A stretch of 64,000 nucleotides of DNA, taken from CAVTTH01 sp963737545 (GTDB lineage Bacteria > Verrucomicrobiota > Verrucomicrobiia > Chthoniobacterales > UBA10450). How positions within the stretch are numbered: the stretch's first letter is position 1; every line of letters starts with the position of its first letter. The notes beneath the pieces are model-generated. The model did not search any database and had not been told where the DNA came from. It saw only the letters and a list, made by a program, of their open reading frames with translations. Position numbers and translations under genes: made by a program. The DNA lies in NCBI GenBank assembly GCA_963737545.1, contig CAVTTH010000006.1, positions 124,001-188,000 of the forward strand. The letters run 5' to 3'. Positions 10,191 through 18,931 of the stretch are shown here, piece by piece.

Positions 10191-10844
10191 TCATGAGCGA
10201 GGCTCCGACCGAGTCGAATGGCGGACTTCATCGTGCATAAATGAGACTTTGGCGATGAATGCACTCCATTTTGGACCGAGGCGACCGCCATCGAGCAGGA
10301 TTCTTGGGCATCGTTTGAACCCCAAATCGCGGCGGTCACTGTAGCGGATCATGCGCCAGTGCATGTGCGGGACAACATGATCGAGAGGGATACGATATTG
10401 ACGCATCAGTCTGGCCGTGAGTTGCGCGGTGCGGTCGATCGTGCTGGCAAGATTGTTGCCCCGGTTGACACACATTTCGATCCCGATGGACGACCTGTTT
10501 CCCGGGCCTTCGTAATCAGCATGCTCTCCCGTTTCGTTAGTCGGCAGGCTTTGGTAAATGGAATGATCGTCCACCGTGAAATGCCAGGTCAGAAATCCGG
10601 TGCGATTGTGACGGCTTCGGAGCCCCTTCTTCATGGCGAGCGCGTTATGCCATGCGTCGGCGCTGCGAGACCGATTGTCGGTCGAATGAATCGTGATAAA
10701 TGTCGGACGCATCGTCCGATGCAAGGGACGTCCGCATTTCCCCGGCGGGATGATGTCCTGCGTGATTTTCAATTCGGCTGCACCGGCGGAGGCCAGGCCG
10801 CTGATGGCAGCGATGACAAGGCAAAGAGAAGTGGAGTTTTTCAT
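10191..10844 (-). CDS. secreted N-acetylmuramoyl-L-alanine amidase (Amidase_2/PGRP fold)
   Basis: This 217-residue protein has an N-terminal signal peptide (CLVIAAISGLASAGAAE) and an Amidase_2 domain. Motifs in order: TFITIHSTDN (first zinc His), TWHFTVDD, GEHADYEGPGN, SSIGIEMCVN, VPHMHW (second zinc His) and KRCPRILLDGG (zinc Cys). The enzyme would cleave the amide between MurNAc and L-Ala in the periplasm, for wall turnover or attack on other cells. The last 15 residues run into low-similarity sequence near the paralogue remnant at 10165. No immunity or secretion gene is adjacent. Confidence 0.9.
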   Translation of the reverse strand: MKNSTSLCLVIAAISGLASAGAAELKITQDIIPPGKCGRPLHRTMRPTFITIHSTDNRSRSADAWHNALAMKKGLRSRHNRTGFLTWHFTVDDHSIYQSLPTNETGEHADYEGPGNRSSIGIEMCVNRGNNLASTIDRTAQLTARLMRQYRIPLDHVVPHMHWRMIRYSDRRDLGFKRCPRILLDGGRLGPKWSAFIAKVSFMHDEVRHSTRSEPRS

Positions 10845-11010
10845 CTGTTCTGTGGCACGGGAAACTTCACTCGATATCGCGTCCCGGCACCATCAAAAGC
10901 TCTCGCATCTTCTTTTTTTGGCAGAGCGCGAAAGTGATCGCCTCGTATTTAAGGGAAGCATTTTGGGGGCAGCCTTCGGCCCGCGTCCTGCTGATTCAAT
11001 CTTCGGAATC

Positions 11011-11415
11011 ATGAGCGACTCTTTGCGGATCCTGGTTGTTGAAGATGAAAAAGCCGTCGGCCATATGATTGCAATGGTGCTGGGAGGCCCAGCAGCCAAG
11101 GTAGCCCGGGCGAGGAATGGCTGGGAGGCACTCATTAAGATCGGCGTTGTGGCCCGACCTTTTGACGTTGTTATCACTGACCATCGTATGCCCCGCATGA
11201 CCGGCCTCGAATTGGTGCGCCGACTCAGGGCGCAAGACTTTAGCGGCAAAATCCTCGTTCTCTCGGCTCATCTCTCGGACGAGGTCATTCGCGGCTACGA
11301 AGAGCTGAGTGTGGACATGATGATGACCAAACCGTTTGATTTTGACGAGCTGCAAGAAGCGATGGCCATTCTTAACAGGAAACCGTCAGTGCTCGCCGGA
11401 GCATCGAATTACTGA
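11011..11415 (+). CDS. single-domain response regulator
   Basis: A 134-residue CheY-like receiver with no output domain. Conserved residues are visible: acidic pair Glu11/Asp12, phospho-acceptor Asp57 in VVITDHRMP, Ser85 and Lys107 in MMTKPFD. The frame is open upstream to 10693, but that part overlaps the divergent amidase gene, so ATG 11011 is preferred. It probably acts by protein-protein contact. No histidine kinase is encoded nearby. Its end overlaps the cyclase stub on the other strand. Confidence 0.9.
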   Translation: MSDSLRILVVEDEKAVGHMIAMVLGGPAAKVARARNGWEALIKIGVVARPFDVVITDHRMPRMTGLELVRRLRAQDFSGKILVLSAHLSDEVIRGYEELSVDMMMTKPFDFDELQEAMAILNRKPSVLAGASNY

Positions 11416-11597
11416 ACACTGCGGACGAGCTTTTCGTTCGTGGACTCGGCTACCTGCGCCGTTCCTAACACGATCTCGGTAAGCTGGCGCAGCTGCTCCT
11501 TTTGCTCGTCGATCAAGAGCTTGGAGTAACCAACGATGTCGATGAACAAGACATGCCCGATCTCGAGCCCGATCTCTTTGTTAGTTTCGGCAGCCAT
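11409..11597 (-). pseudogene. 5-prime stub of a cyclase-TolB-TPR gene
   Basis: 62 codons match the start of the cyclase homology domain in the full paralogues (IGHVLFIDIVGYSKLLIDEQ, then QIVLGT-like and STNEKLVR). The frame then ends within the tail of the response regulator gene. The glycine-aspartate metal loop and everything after it are missing, so no cyclase activity is possible. It is one of several such stubs in the window. Confidence 0.8.
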
Positions 11598-11684
11598 TTC
11601 GCTATTTTACGCTCAACCGCGTCATTGAATGGTTCGTCGCCATGTCTGTCGAGAGCAAAGCGGAAGTGTCATCGCGAGGCTGCC

Positions 11685-11761
11685 AATGTGGGAGGGGCCT
11701 TTGCGCCCCGATCTGTTGCGACCCGTTTACGTCATCGGGGCACAAAGGCCCCTCCCACATT
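11685..11761. repeat. 28-bp near-perfect palindrome with 21-nt loop
   Basis: Arms 11685-11712 (aatgtgggaggggcctttgc and on) and 11734-11761 are reverse complements with one mismatch. It lies between the cyclase stub and the aclB start. The transcript would form a strong hairpin without a U tract, so a REP-like mobile palindrome is more likely than a plain terminator. Confidence 0.85.
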
Positions 11762-11807
11762 GCCGCAGTTGCGGGATTGGTTAGGATCGTGGAAATAGCA
11801 CCCAGCC

Positions 11808-13331
11808 ATGGCACGACTTCACGAGTATCAAGGGAAAGCGATTCTTGCGGCAAACGGATTTAGGATTCCGCGCGGTCGCGCCGCGTCAACCGCAGATGAA
11901 GCGATGGTCACCGCGAGAGAGTTCGACACTGAAGTCGTGATCAAGATCCAGGCTTGGACGACCGGACGCGCCGGTATTGGCGGCGTCGCTTTCGCCAAGA
12001 AACCGGCTGATGTTCGTGGCCACGCCGCCCGCATGCTCGCGATGAAAGTTGGCCAATTTCCGGTCGAAGCCGTGCTCGTGGAAGAGAAGATCGCCATCGA
12101 ACGGGAGTTTTTTCTTTCTTTCGCTATCGATGATGCTGCTCGCGCGCCCGTGATTATTTTCGCAGCCGGCGGTGGCAGCGGAATCGAGGAACGCGCCGCT
12201 TCCACCAAACGAATTGCCTGTGATGTGAAGAGCGGACCGCTGGATTCGGCGGTCGCTGAAGCTGTTTCTTCGTCTGGACTTTCACCCGCGCATGCAACGC
12301 AGCTGGCCGAGTCGATTCGAAAATTATTTTCCGCAGCGCGCAGCGTGGAAGCTCGTTCGCTTGAGATCAATCCGCTGGTGTTAACCAAAGATGGCGACTT
12401 CGTAGCAGCCGATTGTCGGATCACGATCGATGATTACGCCGTTGCGCGACATCCGGAATTGAAGATCGAGATTGCGCGCGAGTTCGATCACCCGCCGACG
12501 GAGTTGGAACGCGTCGCCTACGCTGTCGAGCAAAGCGATCATCGCGGCACATTTTATTTCGCGCAATTGGCGACGGCGGCGGCGAGAGATTCCAAAGGGC
12601 TGGTCGGTTTTCACGGCGCAGGTGGCGGCGGATCGATGATGTCGATGGACGCAATCGTTAACGCCGGATTCACCATTGCCAATTTTACCGACACCAGCGG
12701 CAATCCGTCGGCATCGAAAGTCTATCGCGCCGCTAGAATCATTTTGGCCCAGCCCGATCTGGTCGGATATTTCGGTTCCGGATCCGGTGTCGCGAGCCAG
12801 GAACAATTTTGGTCCGCCTATGGACTGGCCAAAGCATTCTGGGAGCTCGATCTCGACATTCCCGCCGTGATTCGGTTAGGCGGAAACACAGAAGATCGCG
12901 CCGTGGATATTTTGCGGCGCATGTCGAAGCTGCTGCGCGCTCCAGTTGAAGGCTATCGCAAAACTGATGCGCCGGCCACAATCGCGACGCGCTTCGCCGA
13001 ACTCGTCGCGAACGCAAAAGGAACGAAGTGGAAACCGCGCGCACCGCGAGTGCCGAAATTCGTGGATGATCCATCGGCCACCAAATTCGCTGTAAAAGGC
13101 GGCCGCGTCTGGATCGACAAGGCGAAGTGGCTGGAAATTCGTCGCGCCGTCGAAACGCACTCCGGTGGATTGATCGTCGATCGCGACGGCGTGCCGGCGA
13201 TGGCGCTAACGAGTGATGAATTTGCCAGCAAGGATTCCGAGTTGCTGGCATGTGATGTCGAGTGTCGACTTGCCGGATTGGAGGGATTCTATCTGGAACT
13301 CGATATTCCCGGACTGGACGAATTGATTTGA
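11808..13331 (+). CDS. aclB: ATP-citrate lyase, SucC-like (ATP-grasp) subunit
   Basis: This 507-residue protein is homologous to the succinyl-CoA synthetase beta chain. It begins with the typical RLHEYQGKAIL, continues as an ATP-grasp domain to about residue 240 (EARSLEINPLVL), then a ligase/CoA-binding domain (GFHGAGGGGSMMSMDAIVNA, FTDTSGNPSASKVYRAARII). Its partner at 14134 carries SucD and citrate synthase domains, so the pair fits bacterial ATP-citrate lyase: citrate + ATP + CoA to oxaloacetate, acetyl-CoA, ADP and phosphate. The chain is about 100 residues longer at the C-terminus than the 398-residue Chlorobium-type subunit. A related acyl-CoA ligase role cannot be excluded. A toxin-antitoxin pair separates it from aclA. 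Confidence 0.78.
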   Translation: MARLHEYQGKAILAANGFRIPRGRAASTADEAMVTAREFDTEVVIKIQAWTTGRAGIGGVAFAKKPADVRGHAARMLAMKVGQFPVEAVLVEEKIAIEREFFLSFAIDDAARAPVIIFAAGGGSGIEERAASTKRIACDVKSGPLDSAVAEAVSSSGLSPAHATQLAESIRKLFSAARSVEARSLEINPLVLTKDGDFVAADCRITIDDYAVARHPELKIEIAREFDHPPTELERVAYAVEQSDHRGTFYFAQLATAAARDSKGLVGFHGAGGGGSMMSMDAIVNAGFTIANFTDTSGNPSASKVYRAARIILAQPDLVGYFGSGSGVASQEQFWSAYGLAKAFWELDLDIPAVIRLGGNTEDRAVDILRRMSKLLRAPVEGYRKTDAPATIATRFAELVANAKGTKWKPRAPRVPKFVDDPSATKFAVKGGRVWIDKAKWLEIRRAVETHSGGLIVDRDGVPAMALTSDEFASKDSELLACDVECRLAGLEGFYLELDIPGLDELI

Positions 13332-13400
13332 TCACGACGACAGTCGGAATATGCGCACTTGGAAATTGACTCATTCGCCAATTGTGACTACGGTGACTAC

Positions 13401-13655
13401 ATGGTTGCGACCCTGCGGGAGACGAAGGCAAAACTGTCGGAAATGGTGAAACGCGCTGCGGCGGGAGAGGACGTGCTCATCACGGTCCATGGCAAACAAG
13501 TGGCAAAGCTTGTGGGCTTGCCCAAACAATCGAAAAGGCTGGACAAGAAAAAGTGGCTGGCAGAATTGGCTCGACTCCGCAGGAAATACAGCACTGGCAG
13601 GTCCGGACGCACGGCGGAAGAGATTGTTTCCGAAGGCCGCGAGGAACGCTTCTGA
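13401..13655 (+). CDS. Phd/YefM-type antitoxin
   Basis: 84 residues from ATG 13401 (MVATLRETKAKLSEMVKRAA), with the Phd/YefM N-terminal fold signature and EDVLITVHGKQVAKLVGL, typical of the DNA-binding, dimerising half. The basic C-terminal tail would wrap the toxin. A longer frame from a TTG at 13359 is less likely. Its stop overlaps the toxin start (TGATG), so the two are translationally coupled. It probably represses its own promoter in the 69-bp gap after aclB. Confidence 0.88.
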   Translation: MVATLRETKAKLSEMVKRAAAGEDVLITVHGKQVAKLVGLPKQSKRLDKKKWLAELARLRRKYSTGRSGRTAEEIVSEGREERF

Positions 13656-14107
13656 TGATGTATTGGGACACTTCCGTTCTCCTCAAACTATTTGTTGAGG
13701 AAGACGACTCTCGCATTTTTTCAGGTCTCATTGAGAAGACCGCAGAAGACATTCATACCTCCGAGCTGTCGCGCCTGGAACTGCTGCGCGCGTTATGGGG
13801 CAAACGAGCAGATGGGGCGATTGTCGCGGGGGCCGAGAAAGTACTCATGCGCCGGTTCGAGAGCGAGGTCGAGGTGAGACGGATCATCCTGGTTCCGCTT
13901 AGTAGCGATGTCCGAAGAGAATTTGAAAATGTTCTGAGAGTTTGCTACACACGTCCGCGGCCCATCCGGGTGCGTGCGCTTGATGCAATACACGTGGCCT
14001 CAGCGCTTGCTGCCAGGGCAAAGGAGATTGTTTGCACGGACCGGCGCATGAGAGAGGCGGCCGGCGCTCTCCAGATGAAAATCCATCCTCCGCCGCGATC
14101 ACGCTGA
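13655..14107 (+). CDS. PIN-domain toxin (VapC-like)
   Basis: 150 residues from ATG 13655. PIN-domain acids: Asp in MMYWDTSVLLKLFVEED, Glu in SELSRLELLRALW, Asp in VRALDAIHVASAL and Asp in IVCTDRRMREAA. Such proteins are magnesium-dependent endoribonucleases that cut tRNA or rRNA when freed from antitoxin. The gene overlaps its antitoxin by one base and sits 26 bp before aclA, splitting the citrate lyase locus. Confidence 0.9.
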   Translation: MMYWDTSVLLKLFVEEDDSRIFSGLIEKTAEDIHTSELSRLELLRALWGKRADGAIVAGAEKVLMRRFESEVEVRRIILVPLSSDVRREFENVLRVCYTRPRPIRVRALDAIHVASALAARAKEIVCTDRRMREAAGALQMKIHPPPRSR

Positions 14108-14133
14108 ATGCTCGCGCGGATATCATCCCTGAA

Positions 14134-15864
14134 ATGGCGATCCTAATTGACGAAACCAAACGCGTCTTGGTCCAAGGCATCACCGGCCGGGAGGGCCAGG
14201 CAAGAACGCGTCTCATGCGCGAGTACGGAACGAACGTTGTCGCCGGTGTCACGCCAGGTAAAGGCGGACAAACGGTCCTTGGTGTCCCGGTTTTCAACAC
14301 GCCGCAGGAGGCGGTGGATTCGTTAGGCAACATCGATATCTCCGTGCTTTTTGTTCCGGCCGCCGGAGTAAAGGACGCGGCCATTTCGGCAATCAATGCG
14401 GGAATCAAACTTACGGTCCTCGTGCCCGATCGGGTGCCGGTTTGGGACGCGATGGAAATTGCGGCGGCGGCGAAAGCGAATGGCGCGATGTTTGTTGGAC
14501 CGAATACGCTCGGTGTTTTGAGTCCGGGCAAGGCCGTGGTCGGCATGATCGGTGGCCGGGCGGAAAGTGCGCGCCAGTGGTTCAAGCCCGGCATTCCAAC
14601 TGGCGTAGGTGTGATCAGCCGCTCGGGCGGAATGGCCTCGAGCACCGGCTATTATTTGGGACAGGCAGGCGTGCGCATTTCGACGATCGCGCACATCGGC
14701 GGTGACGCGGTTCTTGGGATTCGTATTCCCGATGCCGCGCTGATGTTCGAATCCGACCCGTTGACCGAAGCGATCGTGATCTTTGGGGAAATCGGTTCGT
14801 CCCAGGAAGAAGAATTGGCGCAACTGATTCGCGATCGAAAAGTCACCAAGCCGGTGATCGCTTACATCGGCGGAAAAGCGGCACGCGAAGGCACGCGTTT
14901 CAGTCACGCCGGCGCGATCATCGAAGGTGGGCGCGGTACGCACGACGGCAAAGTGAAGGCGTTGCGTGACGCCGGCGCGACGGTGGTCGATGCGTTTGGC
15001 GAGTTGCCAAGTGCCGTCGTCGAAATTCTCAAACGCATGAACGGAAAGAGTCTTATGAGCGAAACCGACAAGAACGCGGTGTGGAACACTGCGGTGACGC
15101 GCATCGAACCGAATCGCGTCGCGGTGCGCGGGTACGATATTGCAGAGCTGATGGGCCGCGCGTCGTTTGGCGCCGCAGTCTATCTGATTTTAACGGGCGA
15201 ATTGCCGTCGCCCGCGATCGGGAAATTGATGGACGGGATTTTGGTGTCGTCGATTGATCACGGCGCGACGCCACCAAGCGCGCTGGCTGCGAGAACCGTG
15301 GCGTCAACCGGAGCGTCGCTCAGCGCATCAGTCGCCGCCGGTATCATGTCGATCAATCGTCATCATGGCGGCGCGATCGAAGATTGCGCGCGGCAATTGA
15401 GGAAAATCGCCGATCGCGCCAGGAGCAACTCGGTTTCAATGGATGAAGCGGCGACGCGGACACTCGCCGAGATGAAAGAAAAAGGCGATCGGATGCCGGG
15501 ATTTGGCCATCGCTATCACACCAAGGATCCGCGCACCGCGCGCTTGTTCGAGCTGGCGCGCGAAGCTGGAGTAGATGGGACGCACATGCAGGCCGCGCGG
15601 GCGGTTGAAAAATCTTTTGCCGACGCGAAGAAGTCGCTGCCGATCAACGTGGACGGCGCGATCGGCGCCATCCTCGCCGATTTGGGAATGAATCCCGCCG
15701 CCTTCAACGGCATTTTCATGATTGCGCGCACGCCGGGATTGGTGGCGCATGTCATCGAAGAACAGACGCGCGAGAAACCAATGCGCCGGATCGATCCAGT
15801 GAAACACGGCTACGACGGGCCTGCAGCTCGATCTGTTGGAAAAACCAGGAATGACCACCAATAA
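14134..15864 (+). CDS. aclA: ATP-citrate lyase, SucD-citrate synthase fusion subunit
   Basis: 576 residues from ATG 14134; the frame is open to 14032, but upstream codons overlap the toxin gene. Residues 1-300 are SucD-like, with phospho-accepting His258 in RFSHAGAI. Residues about 315-570 are a citrate synthase-like citryl-CoA lyase with catalytic His376 (SSIDHGATPPSA), His459 (MPGFGHRYH) and Asp507 (NVDGAIGA). This architecture and length match the Chlorobium AclA chain (about 608 residues). With the ATP-grasp subunit it should form the full enzyme. In a heterotroph it would supply acetyl-CoA and oxaloacetate from citrate, or run in reverse. The stop lies just before the methyltransferase gene. 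Confidence 0.85.
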   Translation: MAILIDETKRVLVQGITGREGQARTRLMREYGTNVVAGVTPGKGGQTVLGVPVFNTPQEAVDSLGNIDISVLFVPAAGVKDAAISAINAGIKLTVLVPDRVPVWDAMEIAAAAKANGAMFVGPNTLGVLSPGKAVVGMIGGRAESARQWFKPGIPTGVGVISRSGGMASSTGYYLGQAGVRISTIAHIGGDAVLGIRIPDAALMFESDPLTEAIVIFGEIGSSQEEELAQLIRDRKVTKPVIAYIGGKAAREGTRFSHAGAIIEGGRGTHDGKVKALRDAGATVVDAFGELPSAVVEILKRMNGKSLMSETDKNAVWNTAVTRIEPNRVAVRGYDIAELMGRASFGAAVYLILTGELPSPAIGKLMDGILVSSIDHGATPPSALAARTVASTGASLSASVAAGIMSINRHHGGAIEDCARQLRKIADRARSNSVSMDEAATRTLAEMKEKGDRMPGFGHRYHTKDPRTARLFELAREAGVDGTHMQAARAVEKSFADAKKSLPINVDGAIGAILADLGMNPAAFNGIFMIARTPGLVAHVIEEQTREKPMRRIDPVKHGYDGPAARSVGKTRNDHQ

Positions 15865-15913
15865 ACTTTCCACTGTTCACATCCATTCGTGTTCAACGGT
15901 GGTTAGTCGACGG

Positions 15914-16585
15914 ATGATCAAAGGACTACTCTCAGTGAGTATGGCGGCTTTTTTCGCATTCACATCCTCGGACTCGGCGCCTGCCGCGGACACGCCGGAG
16001 AGCGCGGCGAATCAATACATGCACCGGGCGGACTTCGACAAGCTGGTGTCTCGTTTCGAGGATCCCTCGCGTGCCGCATGGCAAAAGCCGGAGAAGGTTA
16101 TTGCAAGCCTGGGTCCGCTCGATGGGAAGACCGTTGCCGACATCGGCGCCGGTAGCGGTTACTTCGCTTTCCCGATCGCGAAGAAGGCGGCAAAAGTAAT
16201 CGCAATCGACATCGACCAGCGGTTCCTCGATTACATCGACCATAAGAAACAGACGCAGAAAATCGGCTCCAACATCGAGACCCGTTTGACCACGCCGGAT
16301 TCGCCAGGCCTGAAGCCGAGCGAAGCCGAGATGGTGCTGATCGTAGATACGTATCATCACATCGAAGACAGGGTCGAGTACCTAAAGAAGCTTAAAAAGG
16401 GTATCCACCAGGGCGGTGTGCTCGTGATCATTGACTTCAAGAAAGAGAAGACACCGCCGGGACCGCCGATTGAACTCCGGCTCGCGGAAACACAAGTGAA
16501 GTCGGAACTAAAATCCGCAGGCTTCACCGTCGTCTCGGTGGACGGGGATACGTTGCCCTACCAATATATCATCAAGGCCCAATGA
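15914..16585 (+). CDS. exported class I SAM-dependent methyltransferase
   Basis: 223 residues from ATG 15914, chosen because it gives a signal peptide (LLSVSMAAFFAFTSSDSAPA). The frame stays open upstream into aclA. The Rossmann methyltransferase motifs are GKTVADIGAGSGYFAFPIA (motif I), VIAIDID (motif II) and MVLIVDTYHHIED (motif IV). The substrate is unknown. A secreted SAM-dependent enzyme is odd because SAM is cytoplasmic; the hydrophobic start may instead be a membrane anchor. It follows aclA by 49 bp and may be cotranscribed. Confidence 0.8.
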   Translation: MIKGLLSVSMAAFFAFTSSDSAPAADTPESAANQYMHRADFDKLVSRFEDPSRAAWQKPEKVIASLGPLDGKTVADIGAGSGYFAFPIAKKAAKVIAIDIDQRFLDYIDHKKQTQKIGSNIETRLTTPDSPGLKPSEAEMVLIVDTYHHIEDRVEYLKKLKKGIHQGGVLVIIDFKKEKTPPGPPIELRLAETQVKSELKSAGFTVVSVDGDTLPYQYIIKAQ

Positions 16586-16702
16586 TCGACGGAGCCACTC
16601 GCCGGGAGGATCGGGCCGCGGTACAATCATTTCCTCAGATTTATTTGTTCAAGCCGATCACGGCTCAGGTTTCATCAAAATGAAATACAAGTTCAAATCG
16701 CT

Positions 16703-17311
16703 ATGACCACCACGACGACAAACCAACAACCCAGTTACGGCGTCACCAAGATCGCGCAGCTCTTTCCCAGCCTAAAGAAGATCAAGAACAAGTCGCTGCG
16801 CGAAAAGGTCGCGGCGGTCTGGAGCGAAGCCATCACCACGGGCTGCGGCGGGAAAGGCTGGACCTTTGCCGAGCTGCGCGCGGTCAAGTTCACCCTCCTC
16901 GCCGGCGACATCGACATGCGGTTCGTCGAGCATCTCAATTCCTGCGCGCGGCAATGCATCGCGATCGCCGATGTGCTCAAAAAATCCTTCCGCTGCAGTA
17001 TTCCCATTCAGCGTGACTATCTCATCGCCGGTTCGCTCCTGGCCGATGTGGGCAAGCCACTCGAGTTCGATAAGGACGAGGCGGGCAACGTGGTTCAGGG
17101 AAAATTCGGACAGCAAGTGCGGCACCCGTTCAGCGGCGTCGCGCTCGCCTACAAACACGGCATCCCAGGCGCAGTCATGCATATCATCGCGACCCACAGC
17201 CATGAGGGCGACAAGATGGAGCGCTCGATCGAATCGATCATCTTCCATCACGCCGACTTCGTCGACTTCGACATTGCGAAAGTGCTTGGGAAACGCGCGG
17301 CCAAGAAATAG
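16703..17311 (+). CDS. HD-superfamily-like protein
   Basis: A 202-residue soluble protein with the His-spacing of an HD phosphohydrolase: FVEHLNSCARQCIAIAD, then GSLLADVGKPLEF at the HD position, then RHPFSGVALAYKHG, IIATHSHEGD and IIFHHADFVDFD. The HD dyad itself reads Ala-Asp, so one metal ligand is changed and activity is uncertain. No output domain is attached. The ATG at 16703 has no strong Shine-Dalgarno sequence. The family assignment rests on pattern only. Confidence 0.55.
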   Translation: MTTTTTNQQPSYGVTKIAQLFPSLKKIKNKSLREKVAAVWSEAITTGCGGKGWTFAELRAVKFTLLAGDIDMRFVEHLNSCARQCIAIADVLKKSFRCSIPIQRDYLIAGSLLADVGKPLEFDKDEAGNVVQGKFGQQVRHPFSGVALAYKHGIPGAVMHIIATHSHEGDKMERSIESIIFHHADFVDFDIAKVLGKRAAKK

Positions 17312-17313
17312 CC

Positions 17314-17350
17314 ATAGGTCTCACCCTTGTTGAAAAAATGGCGGCACGCT
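17314..17350 (+). pseudogene. 5-prime stub of a homoaconitase-type gene
   Basis: These 37 bases match the first codons of the aconitase gene at 20936 at 29 positions, and all eight differences fall in third codon positions. Translation gives IGLTLVEKMAAR against MGLTLVEKIAAR. The initiator is ATA instead of ATG and the similarity stops after twelve codons. It lies in the 81-bp gap before the aldehyde dehydrogenase gene. Confidence 0.6.
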
Positions 17351-17392
17351 TCGTTTGCTCGTCTTCGGGTCAATCATCGATAAGATAGGGGG

Positions 17393-18877
17393 ATGGCCGT
17401 GCGCGATCCGAATGAACCCGCAGTAAGCGTTCCGATGATCATCGGTGGCAAACCGGTTTCAGCCCGAAGCACGTTTCCCGTGATCAATCCAGCGACCGGC
17501 CGCGCCTTTGCGGAAGTCGCAGCCGGCGACGTCTCGCATCTGGACGCAGCCGTGGCCGCCGCGCGCGCGGCCTTTTCCGCATGGAGCACGACTGCCGACA
17601 GCGAGCGTCAGCGTCTTCTGCATGCCGTGGGCGATGCGCTGGAGAAGAATATGCCGGCGCTCATGGAATTGGTGACCAAAGAAACGGGCAAGCCGTTGAA
17701 AGGCCTCAATGATATCGGGGCGGGCATGGAGGTGGGCGGCGCGGTCGCGTGGACTCATGCGACGGCTGATCTCACGCTACCGGTTGAAGTTATCCAGGAT
17801 AACGAGGAAGCGCGCATCGAGGTGCATCGCAAGCCTCTGGGCGTGGTCGGCTCCATCACGCCCTGGAACTGGCCGCTTTTGATCGCCATCTGGCACGTCA
17901 TTCCCGCCTTGCGCGCAGGCAACACCGTCGTGATCAAGCCTTCCGCCCTGACTCCTGTGGCCACGGCGAAATTTGTGGAACTGGCGAACGAGATTCTGCC
18001 GCGGGGAGTTTTAAACATTGTGACCGCGACCTCGGATTCCGGTGTTGGATCAGCCTTGGCGAAGCACCTGGGCATCGACAAGATCGTGTTCACCGGCTCG
18101 ACTGCCACGGGCAGAAAGATCATGCAGGACGGGGCACGCAACCTCAAACGTCTCACCCTGGAGCTGGGCGGGAACGACGCCGGCATTGTCCTGCCGGACG
18201 TGGATCCCAAGGCGATCGCGCCGAAATTGTTCAGCGTCACTTTTCACAACAGCGGCCAGACGTGCGCCTGTCTGAAGCGTCTTTATGTGCACGAAAGCAT
18301 TTATGAGGAGCTGTGCGCTGAACTTGCCAGGATCGCGAAGAAAGCGGTGATGGGCGATGGCTTAAAACCCGGGACCGAGCTCGGGCCAGTGCAAAACAAG
18401 GCGCAACTGGACTACGTGCAGGAACTGGCGGAGGACGCCCGGACTCACGGCGGCCGTTTCCTTTCCGGCGGCCGGGTCAGGGAAGGAGAAGGCTACTTCT
18501 TCGAACCGGCGGTGGTGGCGGACGTGACCGACGGGATTCGCCTGGTGGACGAAGAGCAGTTCGGTCCCATCCTGCCGGTGATCAAGTATTCTGATATCGA
18601 GGACGCGATTCGTCGCGCCAATGCCAGCCCGAACGGGCTCGGGGGCTCGATTTGGTCTAACGACTTGAAAAAAGCGGCCGCGCTGGCCACGCGCCTGGAG
18701 TGCGGCACCGCCTGGGTCAACGAGCACGGAGCCATTCAGCCGAACGCCCCCTTCGGTGGCGTCAAGCAGTCGGGGATCGGGGTCGAATTCGGACCATATG
18801 GGCTGGCGGAAGATACCTCGATTCAAACCCTCAAGGTGATGAAGCCCCGGCCGGATTCCGGCGGGCGTGGAACCTGA
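17393..18877 (+). CDS. aldehyde dehydrogenase family protein
   Basis: A 494-residue NAD(P)-dependent aldehyde dehydrogenase of normal length. Motifs: ITPWNWPLLIAIW (Asn159), VIKPSALTP (Lys182), VFTGSTATG (232-240), LELGGNDAG (catalytic Glu257), GQTCACLKR (nucleophile Cys291) and EEQFGPILPV. It resembles the broad DhaS/betaine- or 4-aminobutyraldehyde-type branch, but the substrate cannot be fixed. The start ATG follows a G-rich run directly. It converges on btaA-like 18932 with 54 bp between stops. Confidence 0.92.
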   Translation: MAVRDPNEPAVSVPMIIGGKPVSARSTFPVINPATGRAFAEVAAGDVSHLDAAVAAARAAFSAWSTTADSERQRLLHAVGDALEKNMPALMELVTKETGKPLKGLNDIGAGMEVGGAVAWTHATADLTLPVEVIQDNEEARIEVHRKPLGVVGSITPWNWPLLIAIWHVIPALRAGNTVVIKPSALTPVATAKFVELANEILPRGVLNIVTATSDSGVGSALAKHLGIDKIVFTGSTATGRKIMQDGARNLKRLTLELGGNDAGIVLPDVDPKAIAPKLFSVTFHNSGQTCACLKRLYVHESIYEELCAELARIAKKAVMGDGLKPGTELGPVQNKAQLDYVQELAEDARTHGGRFLSGGRVREGEGYFFEPAVVADVTDGIRLVDEEQFGPILPVIKYSDIEDAIRRANASPNGLGGSIWSNDLKKAAALATRLECGTAWVNEHGAIQPNAPFGGVKQSGIGVEFGPYGLAEDTSIQTLKVMKPRPDSGGRGT

Positions 18878-18931
18878 TCCGCACGCGGATGTAATCGGCT
18901 TGCGCCTGGGCTCAGGCTCGTTCCGAGGTGT

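Noticed and set aside
9385..10344. Plus-strand open frame of 319 codons
   Set aside because: Mostly antisense to the cyclase domain of the pseudogene at 7531-9966; no recognisable motifs.
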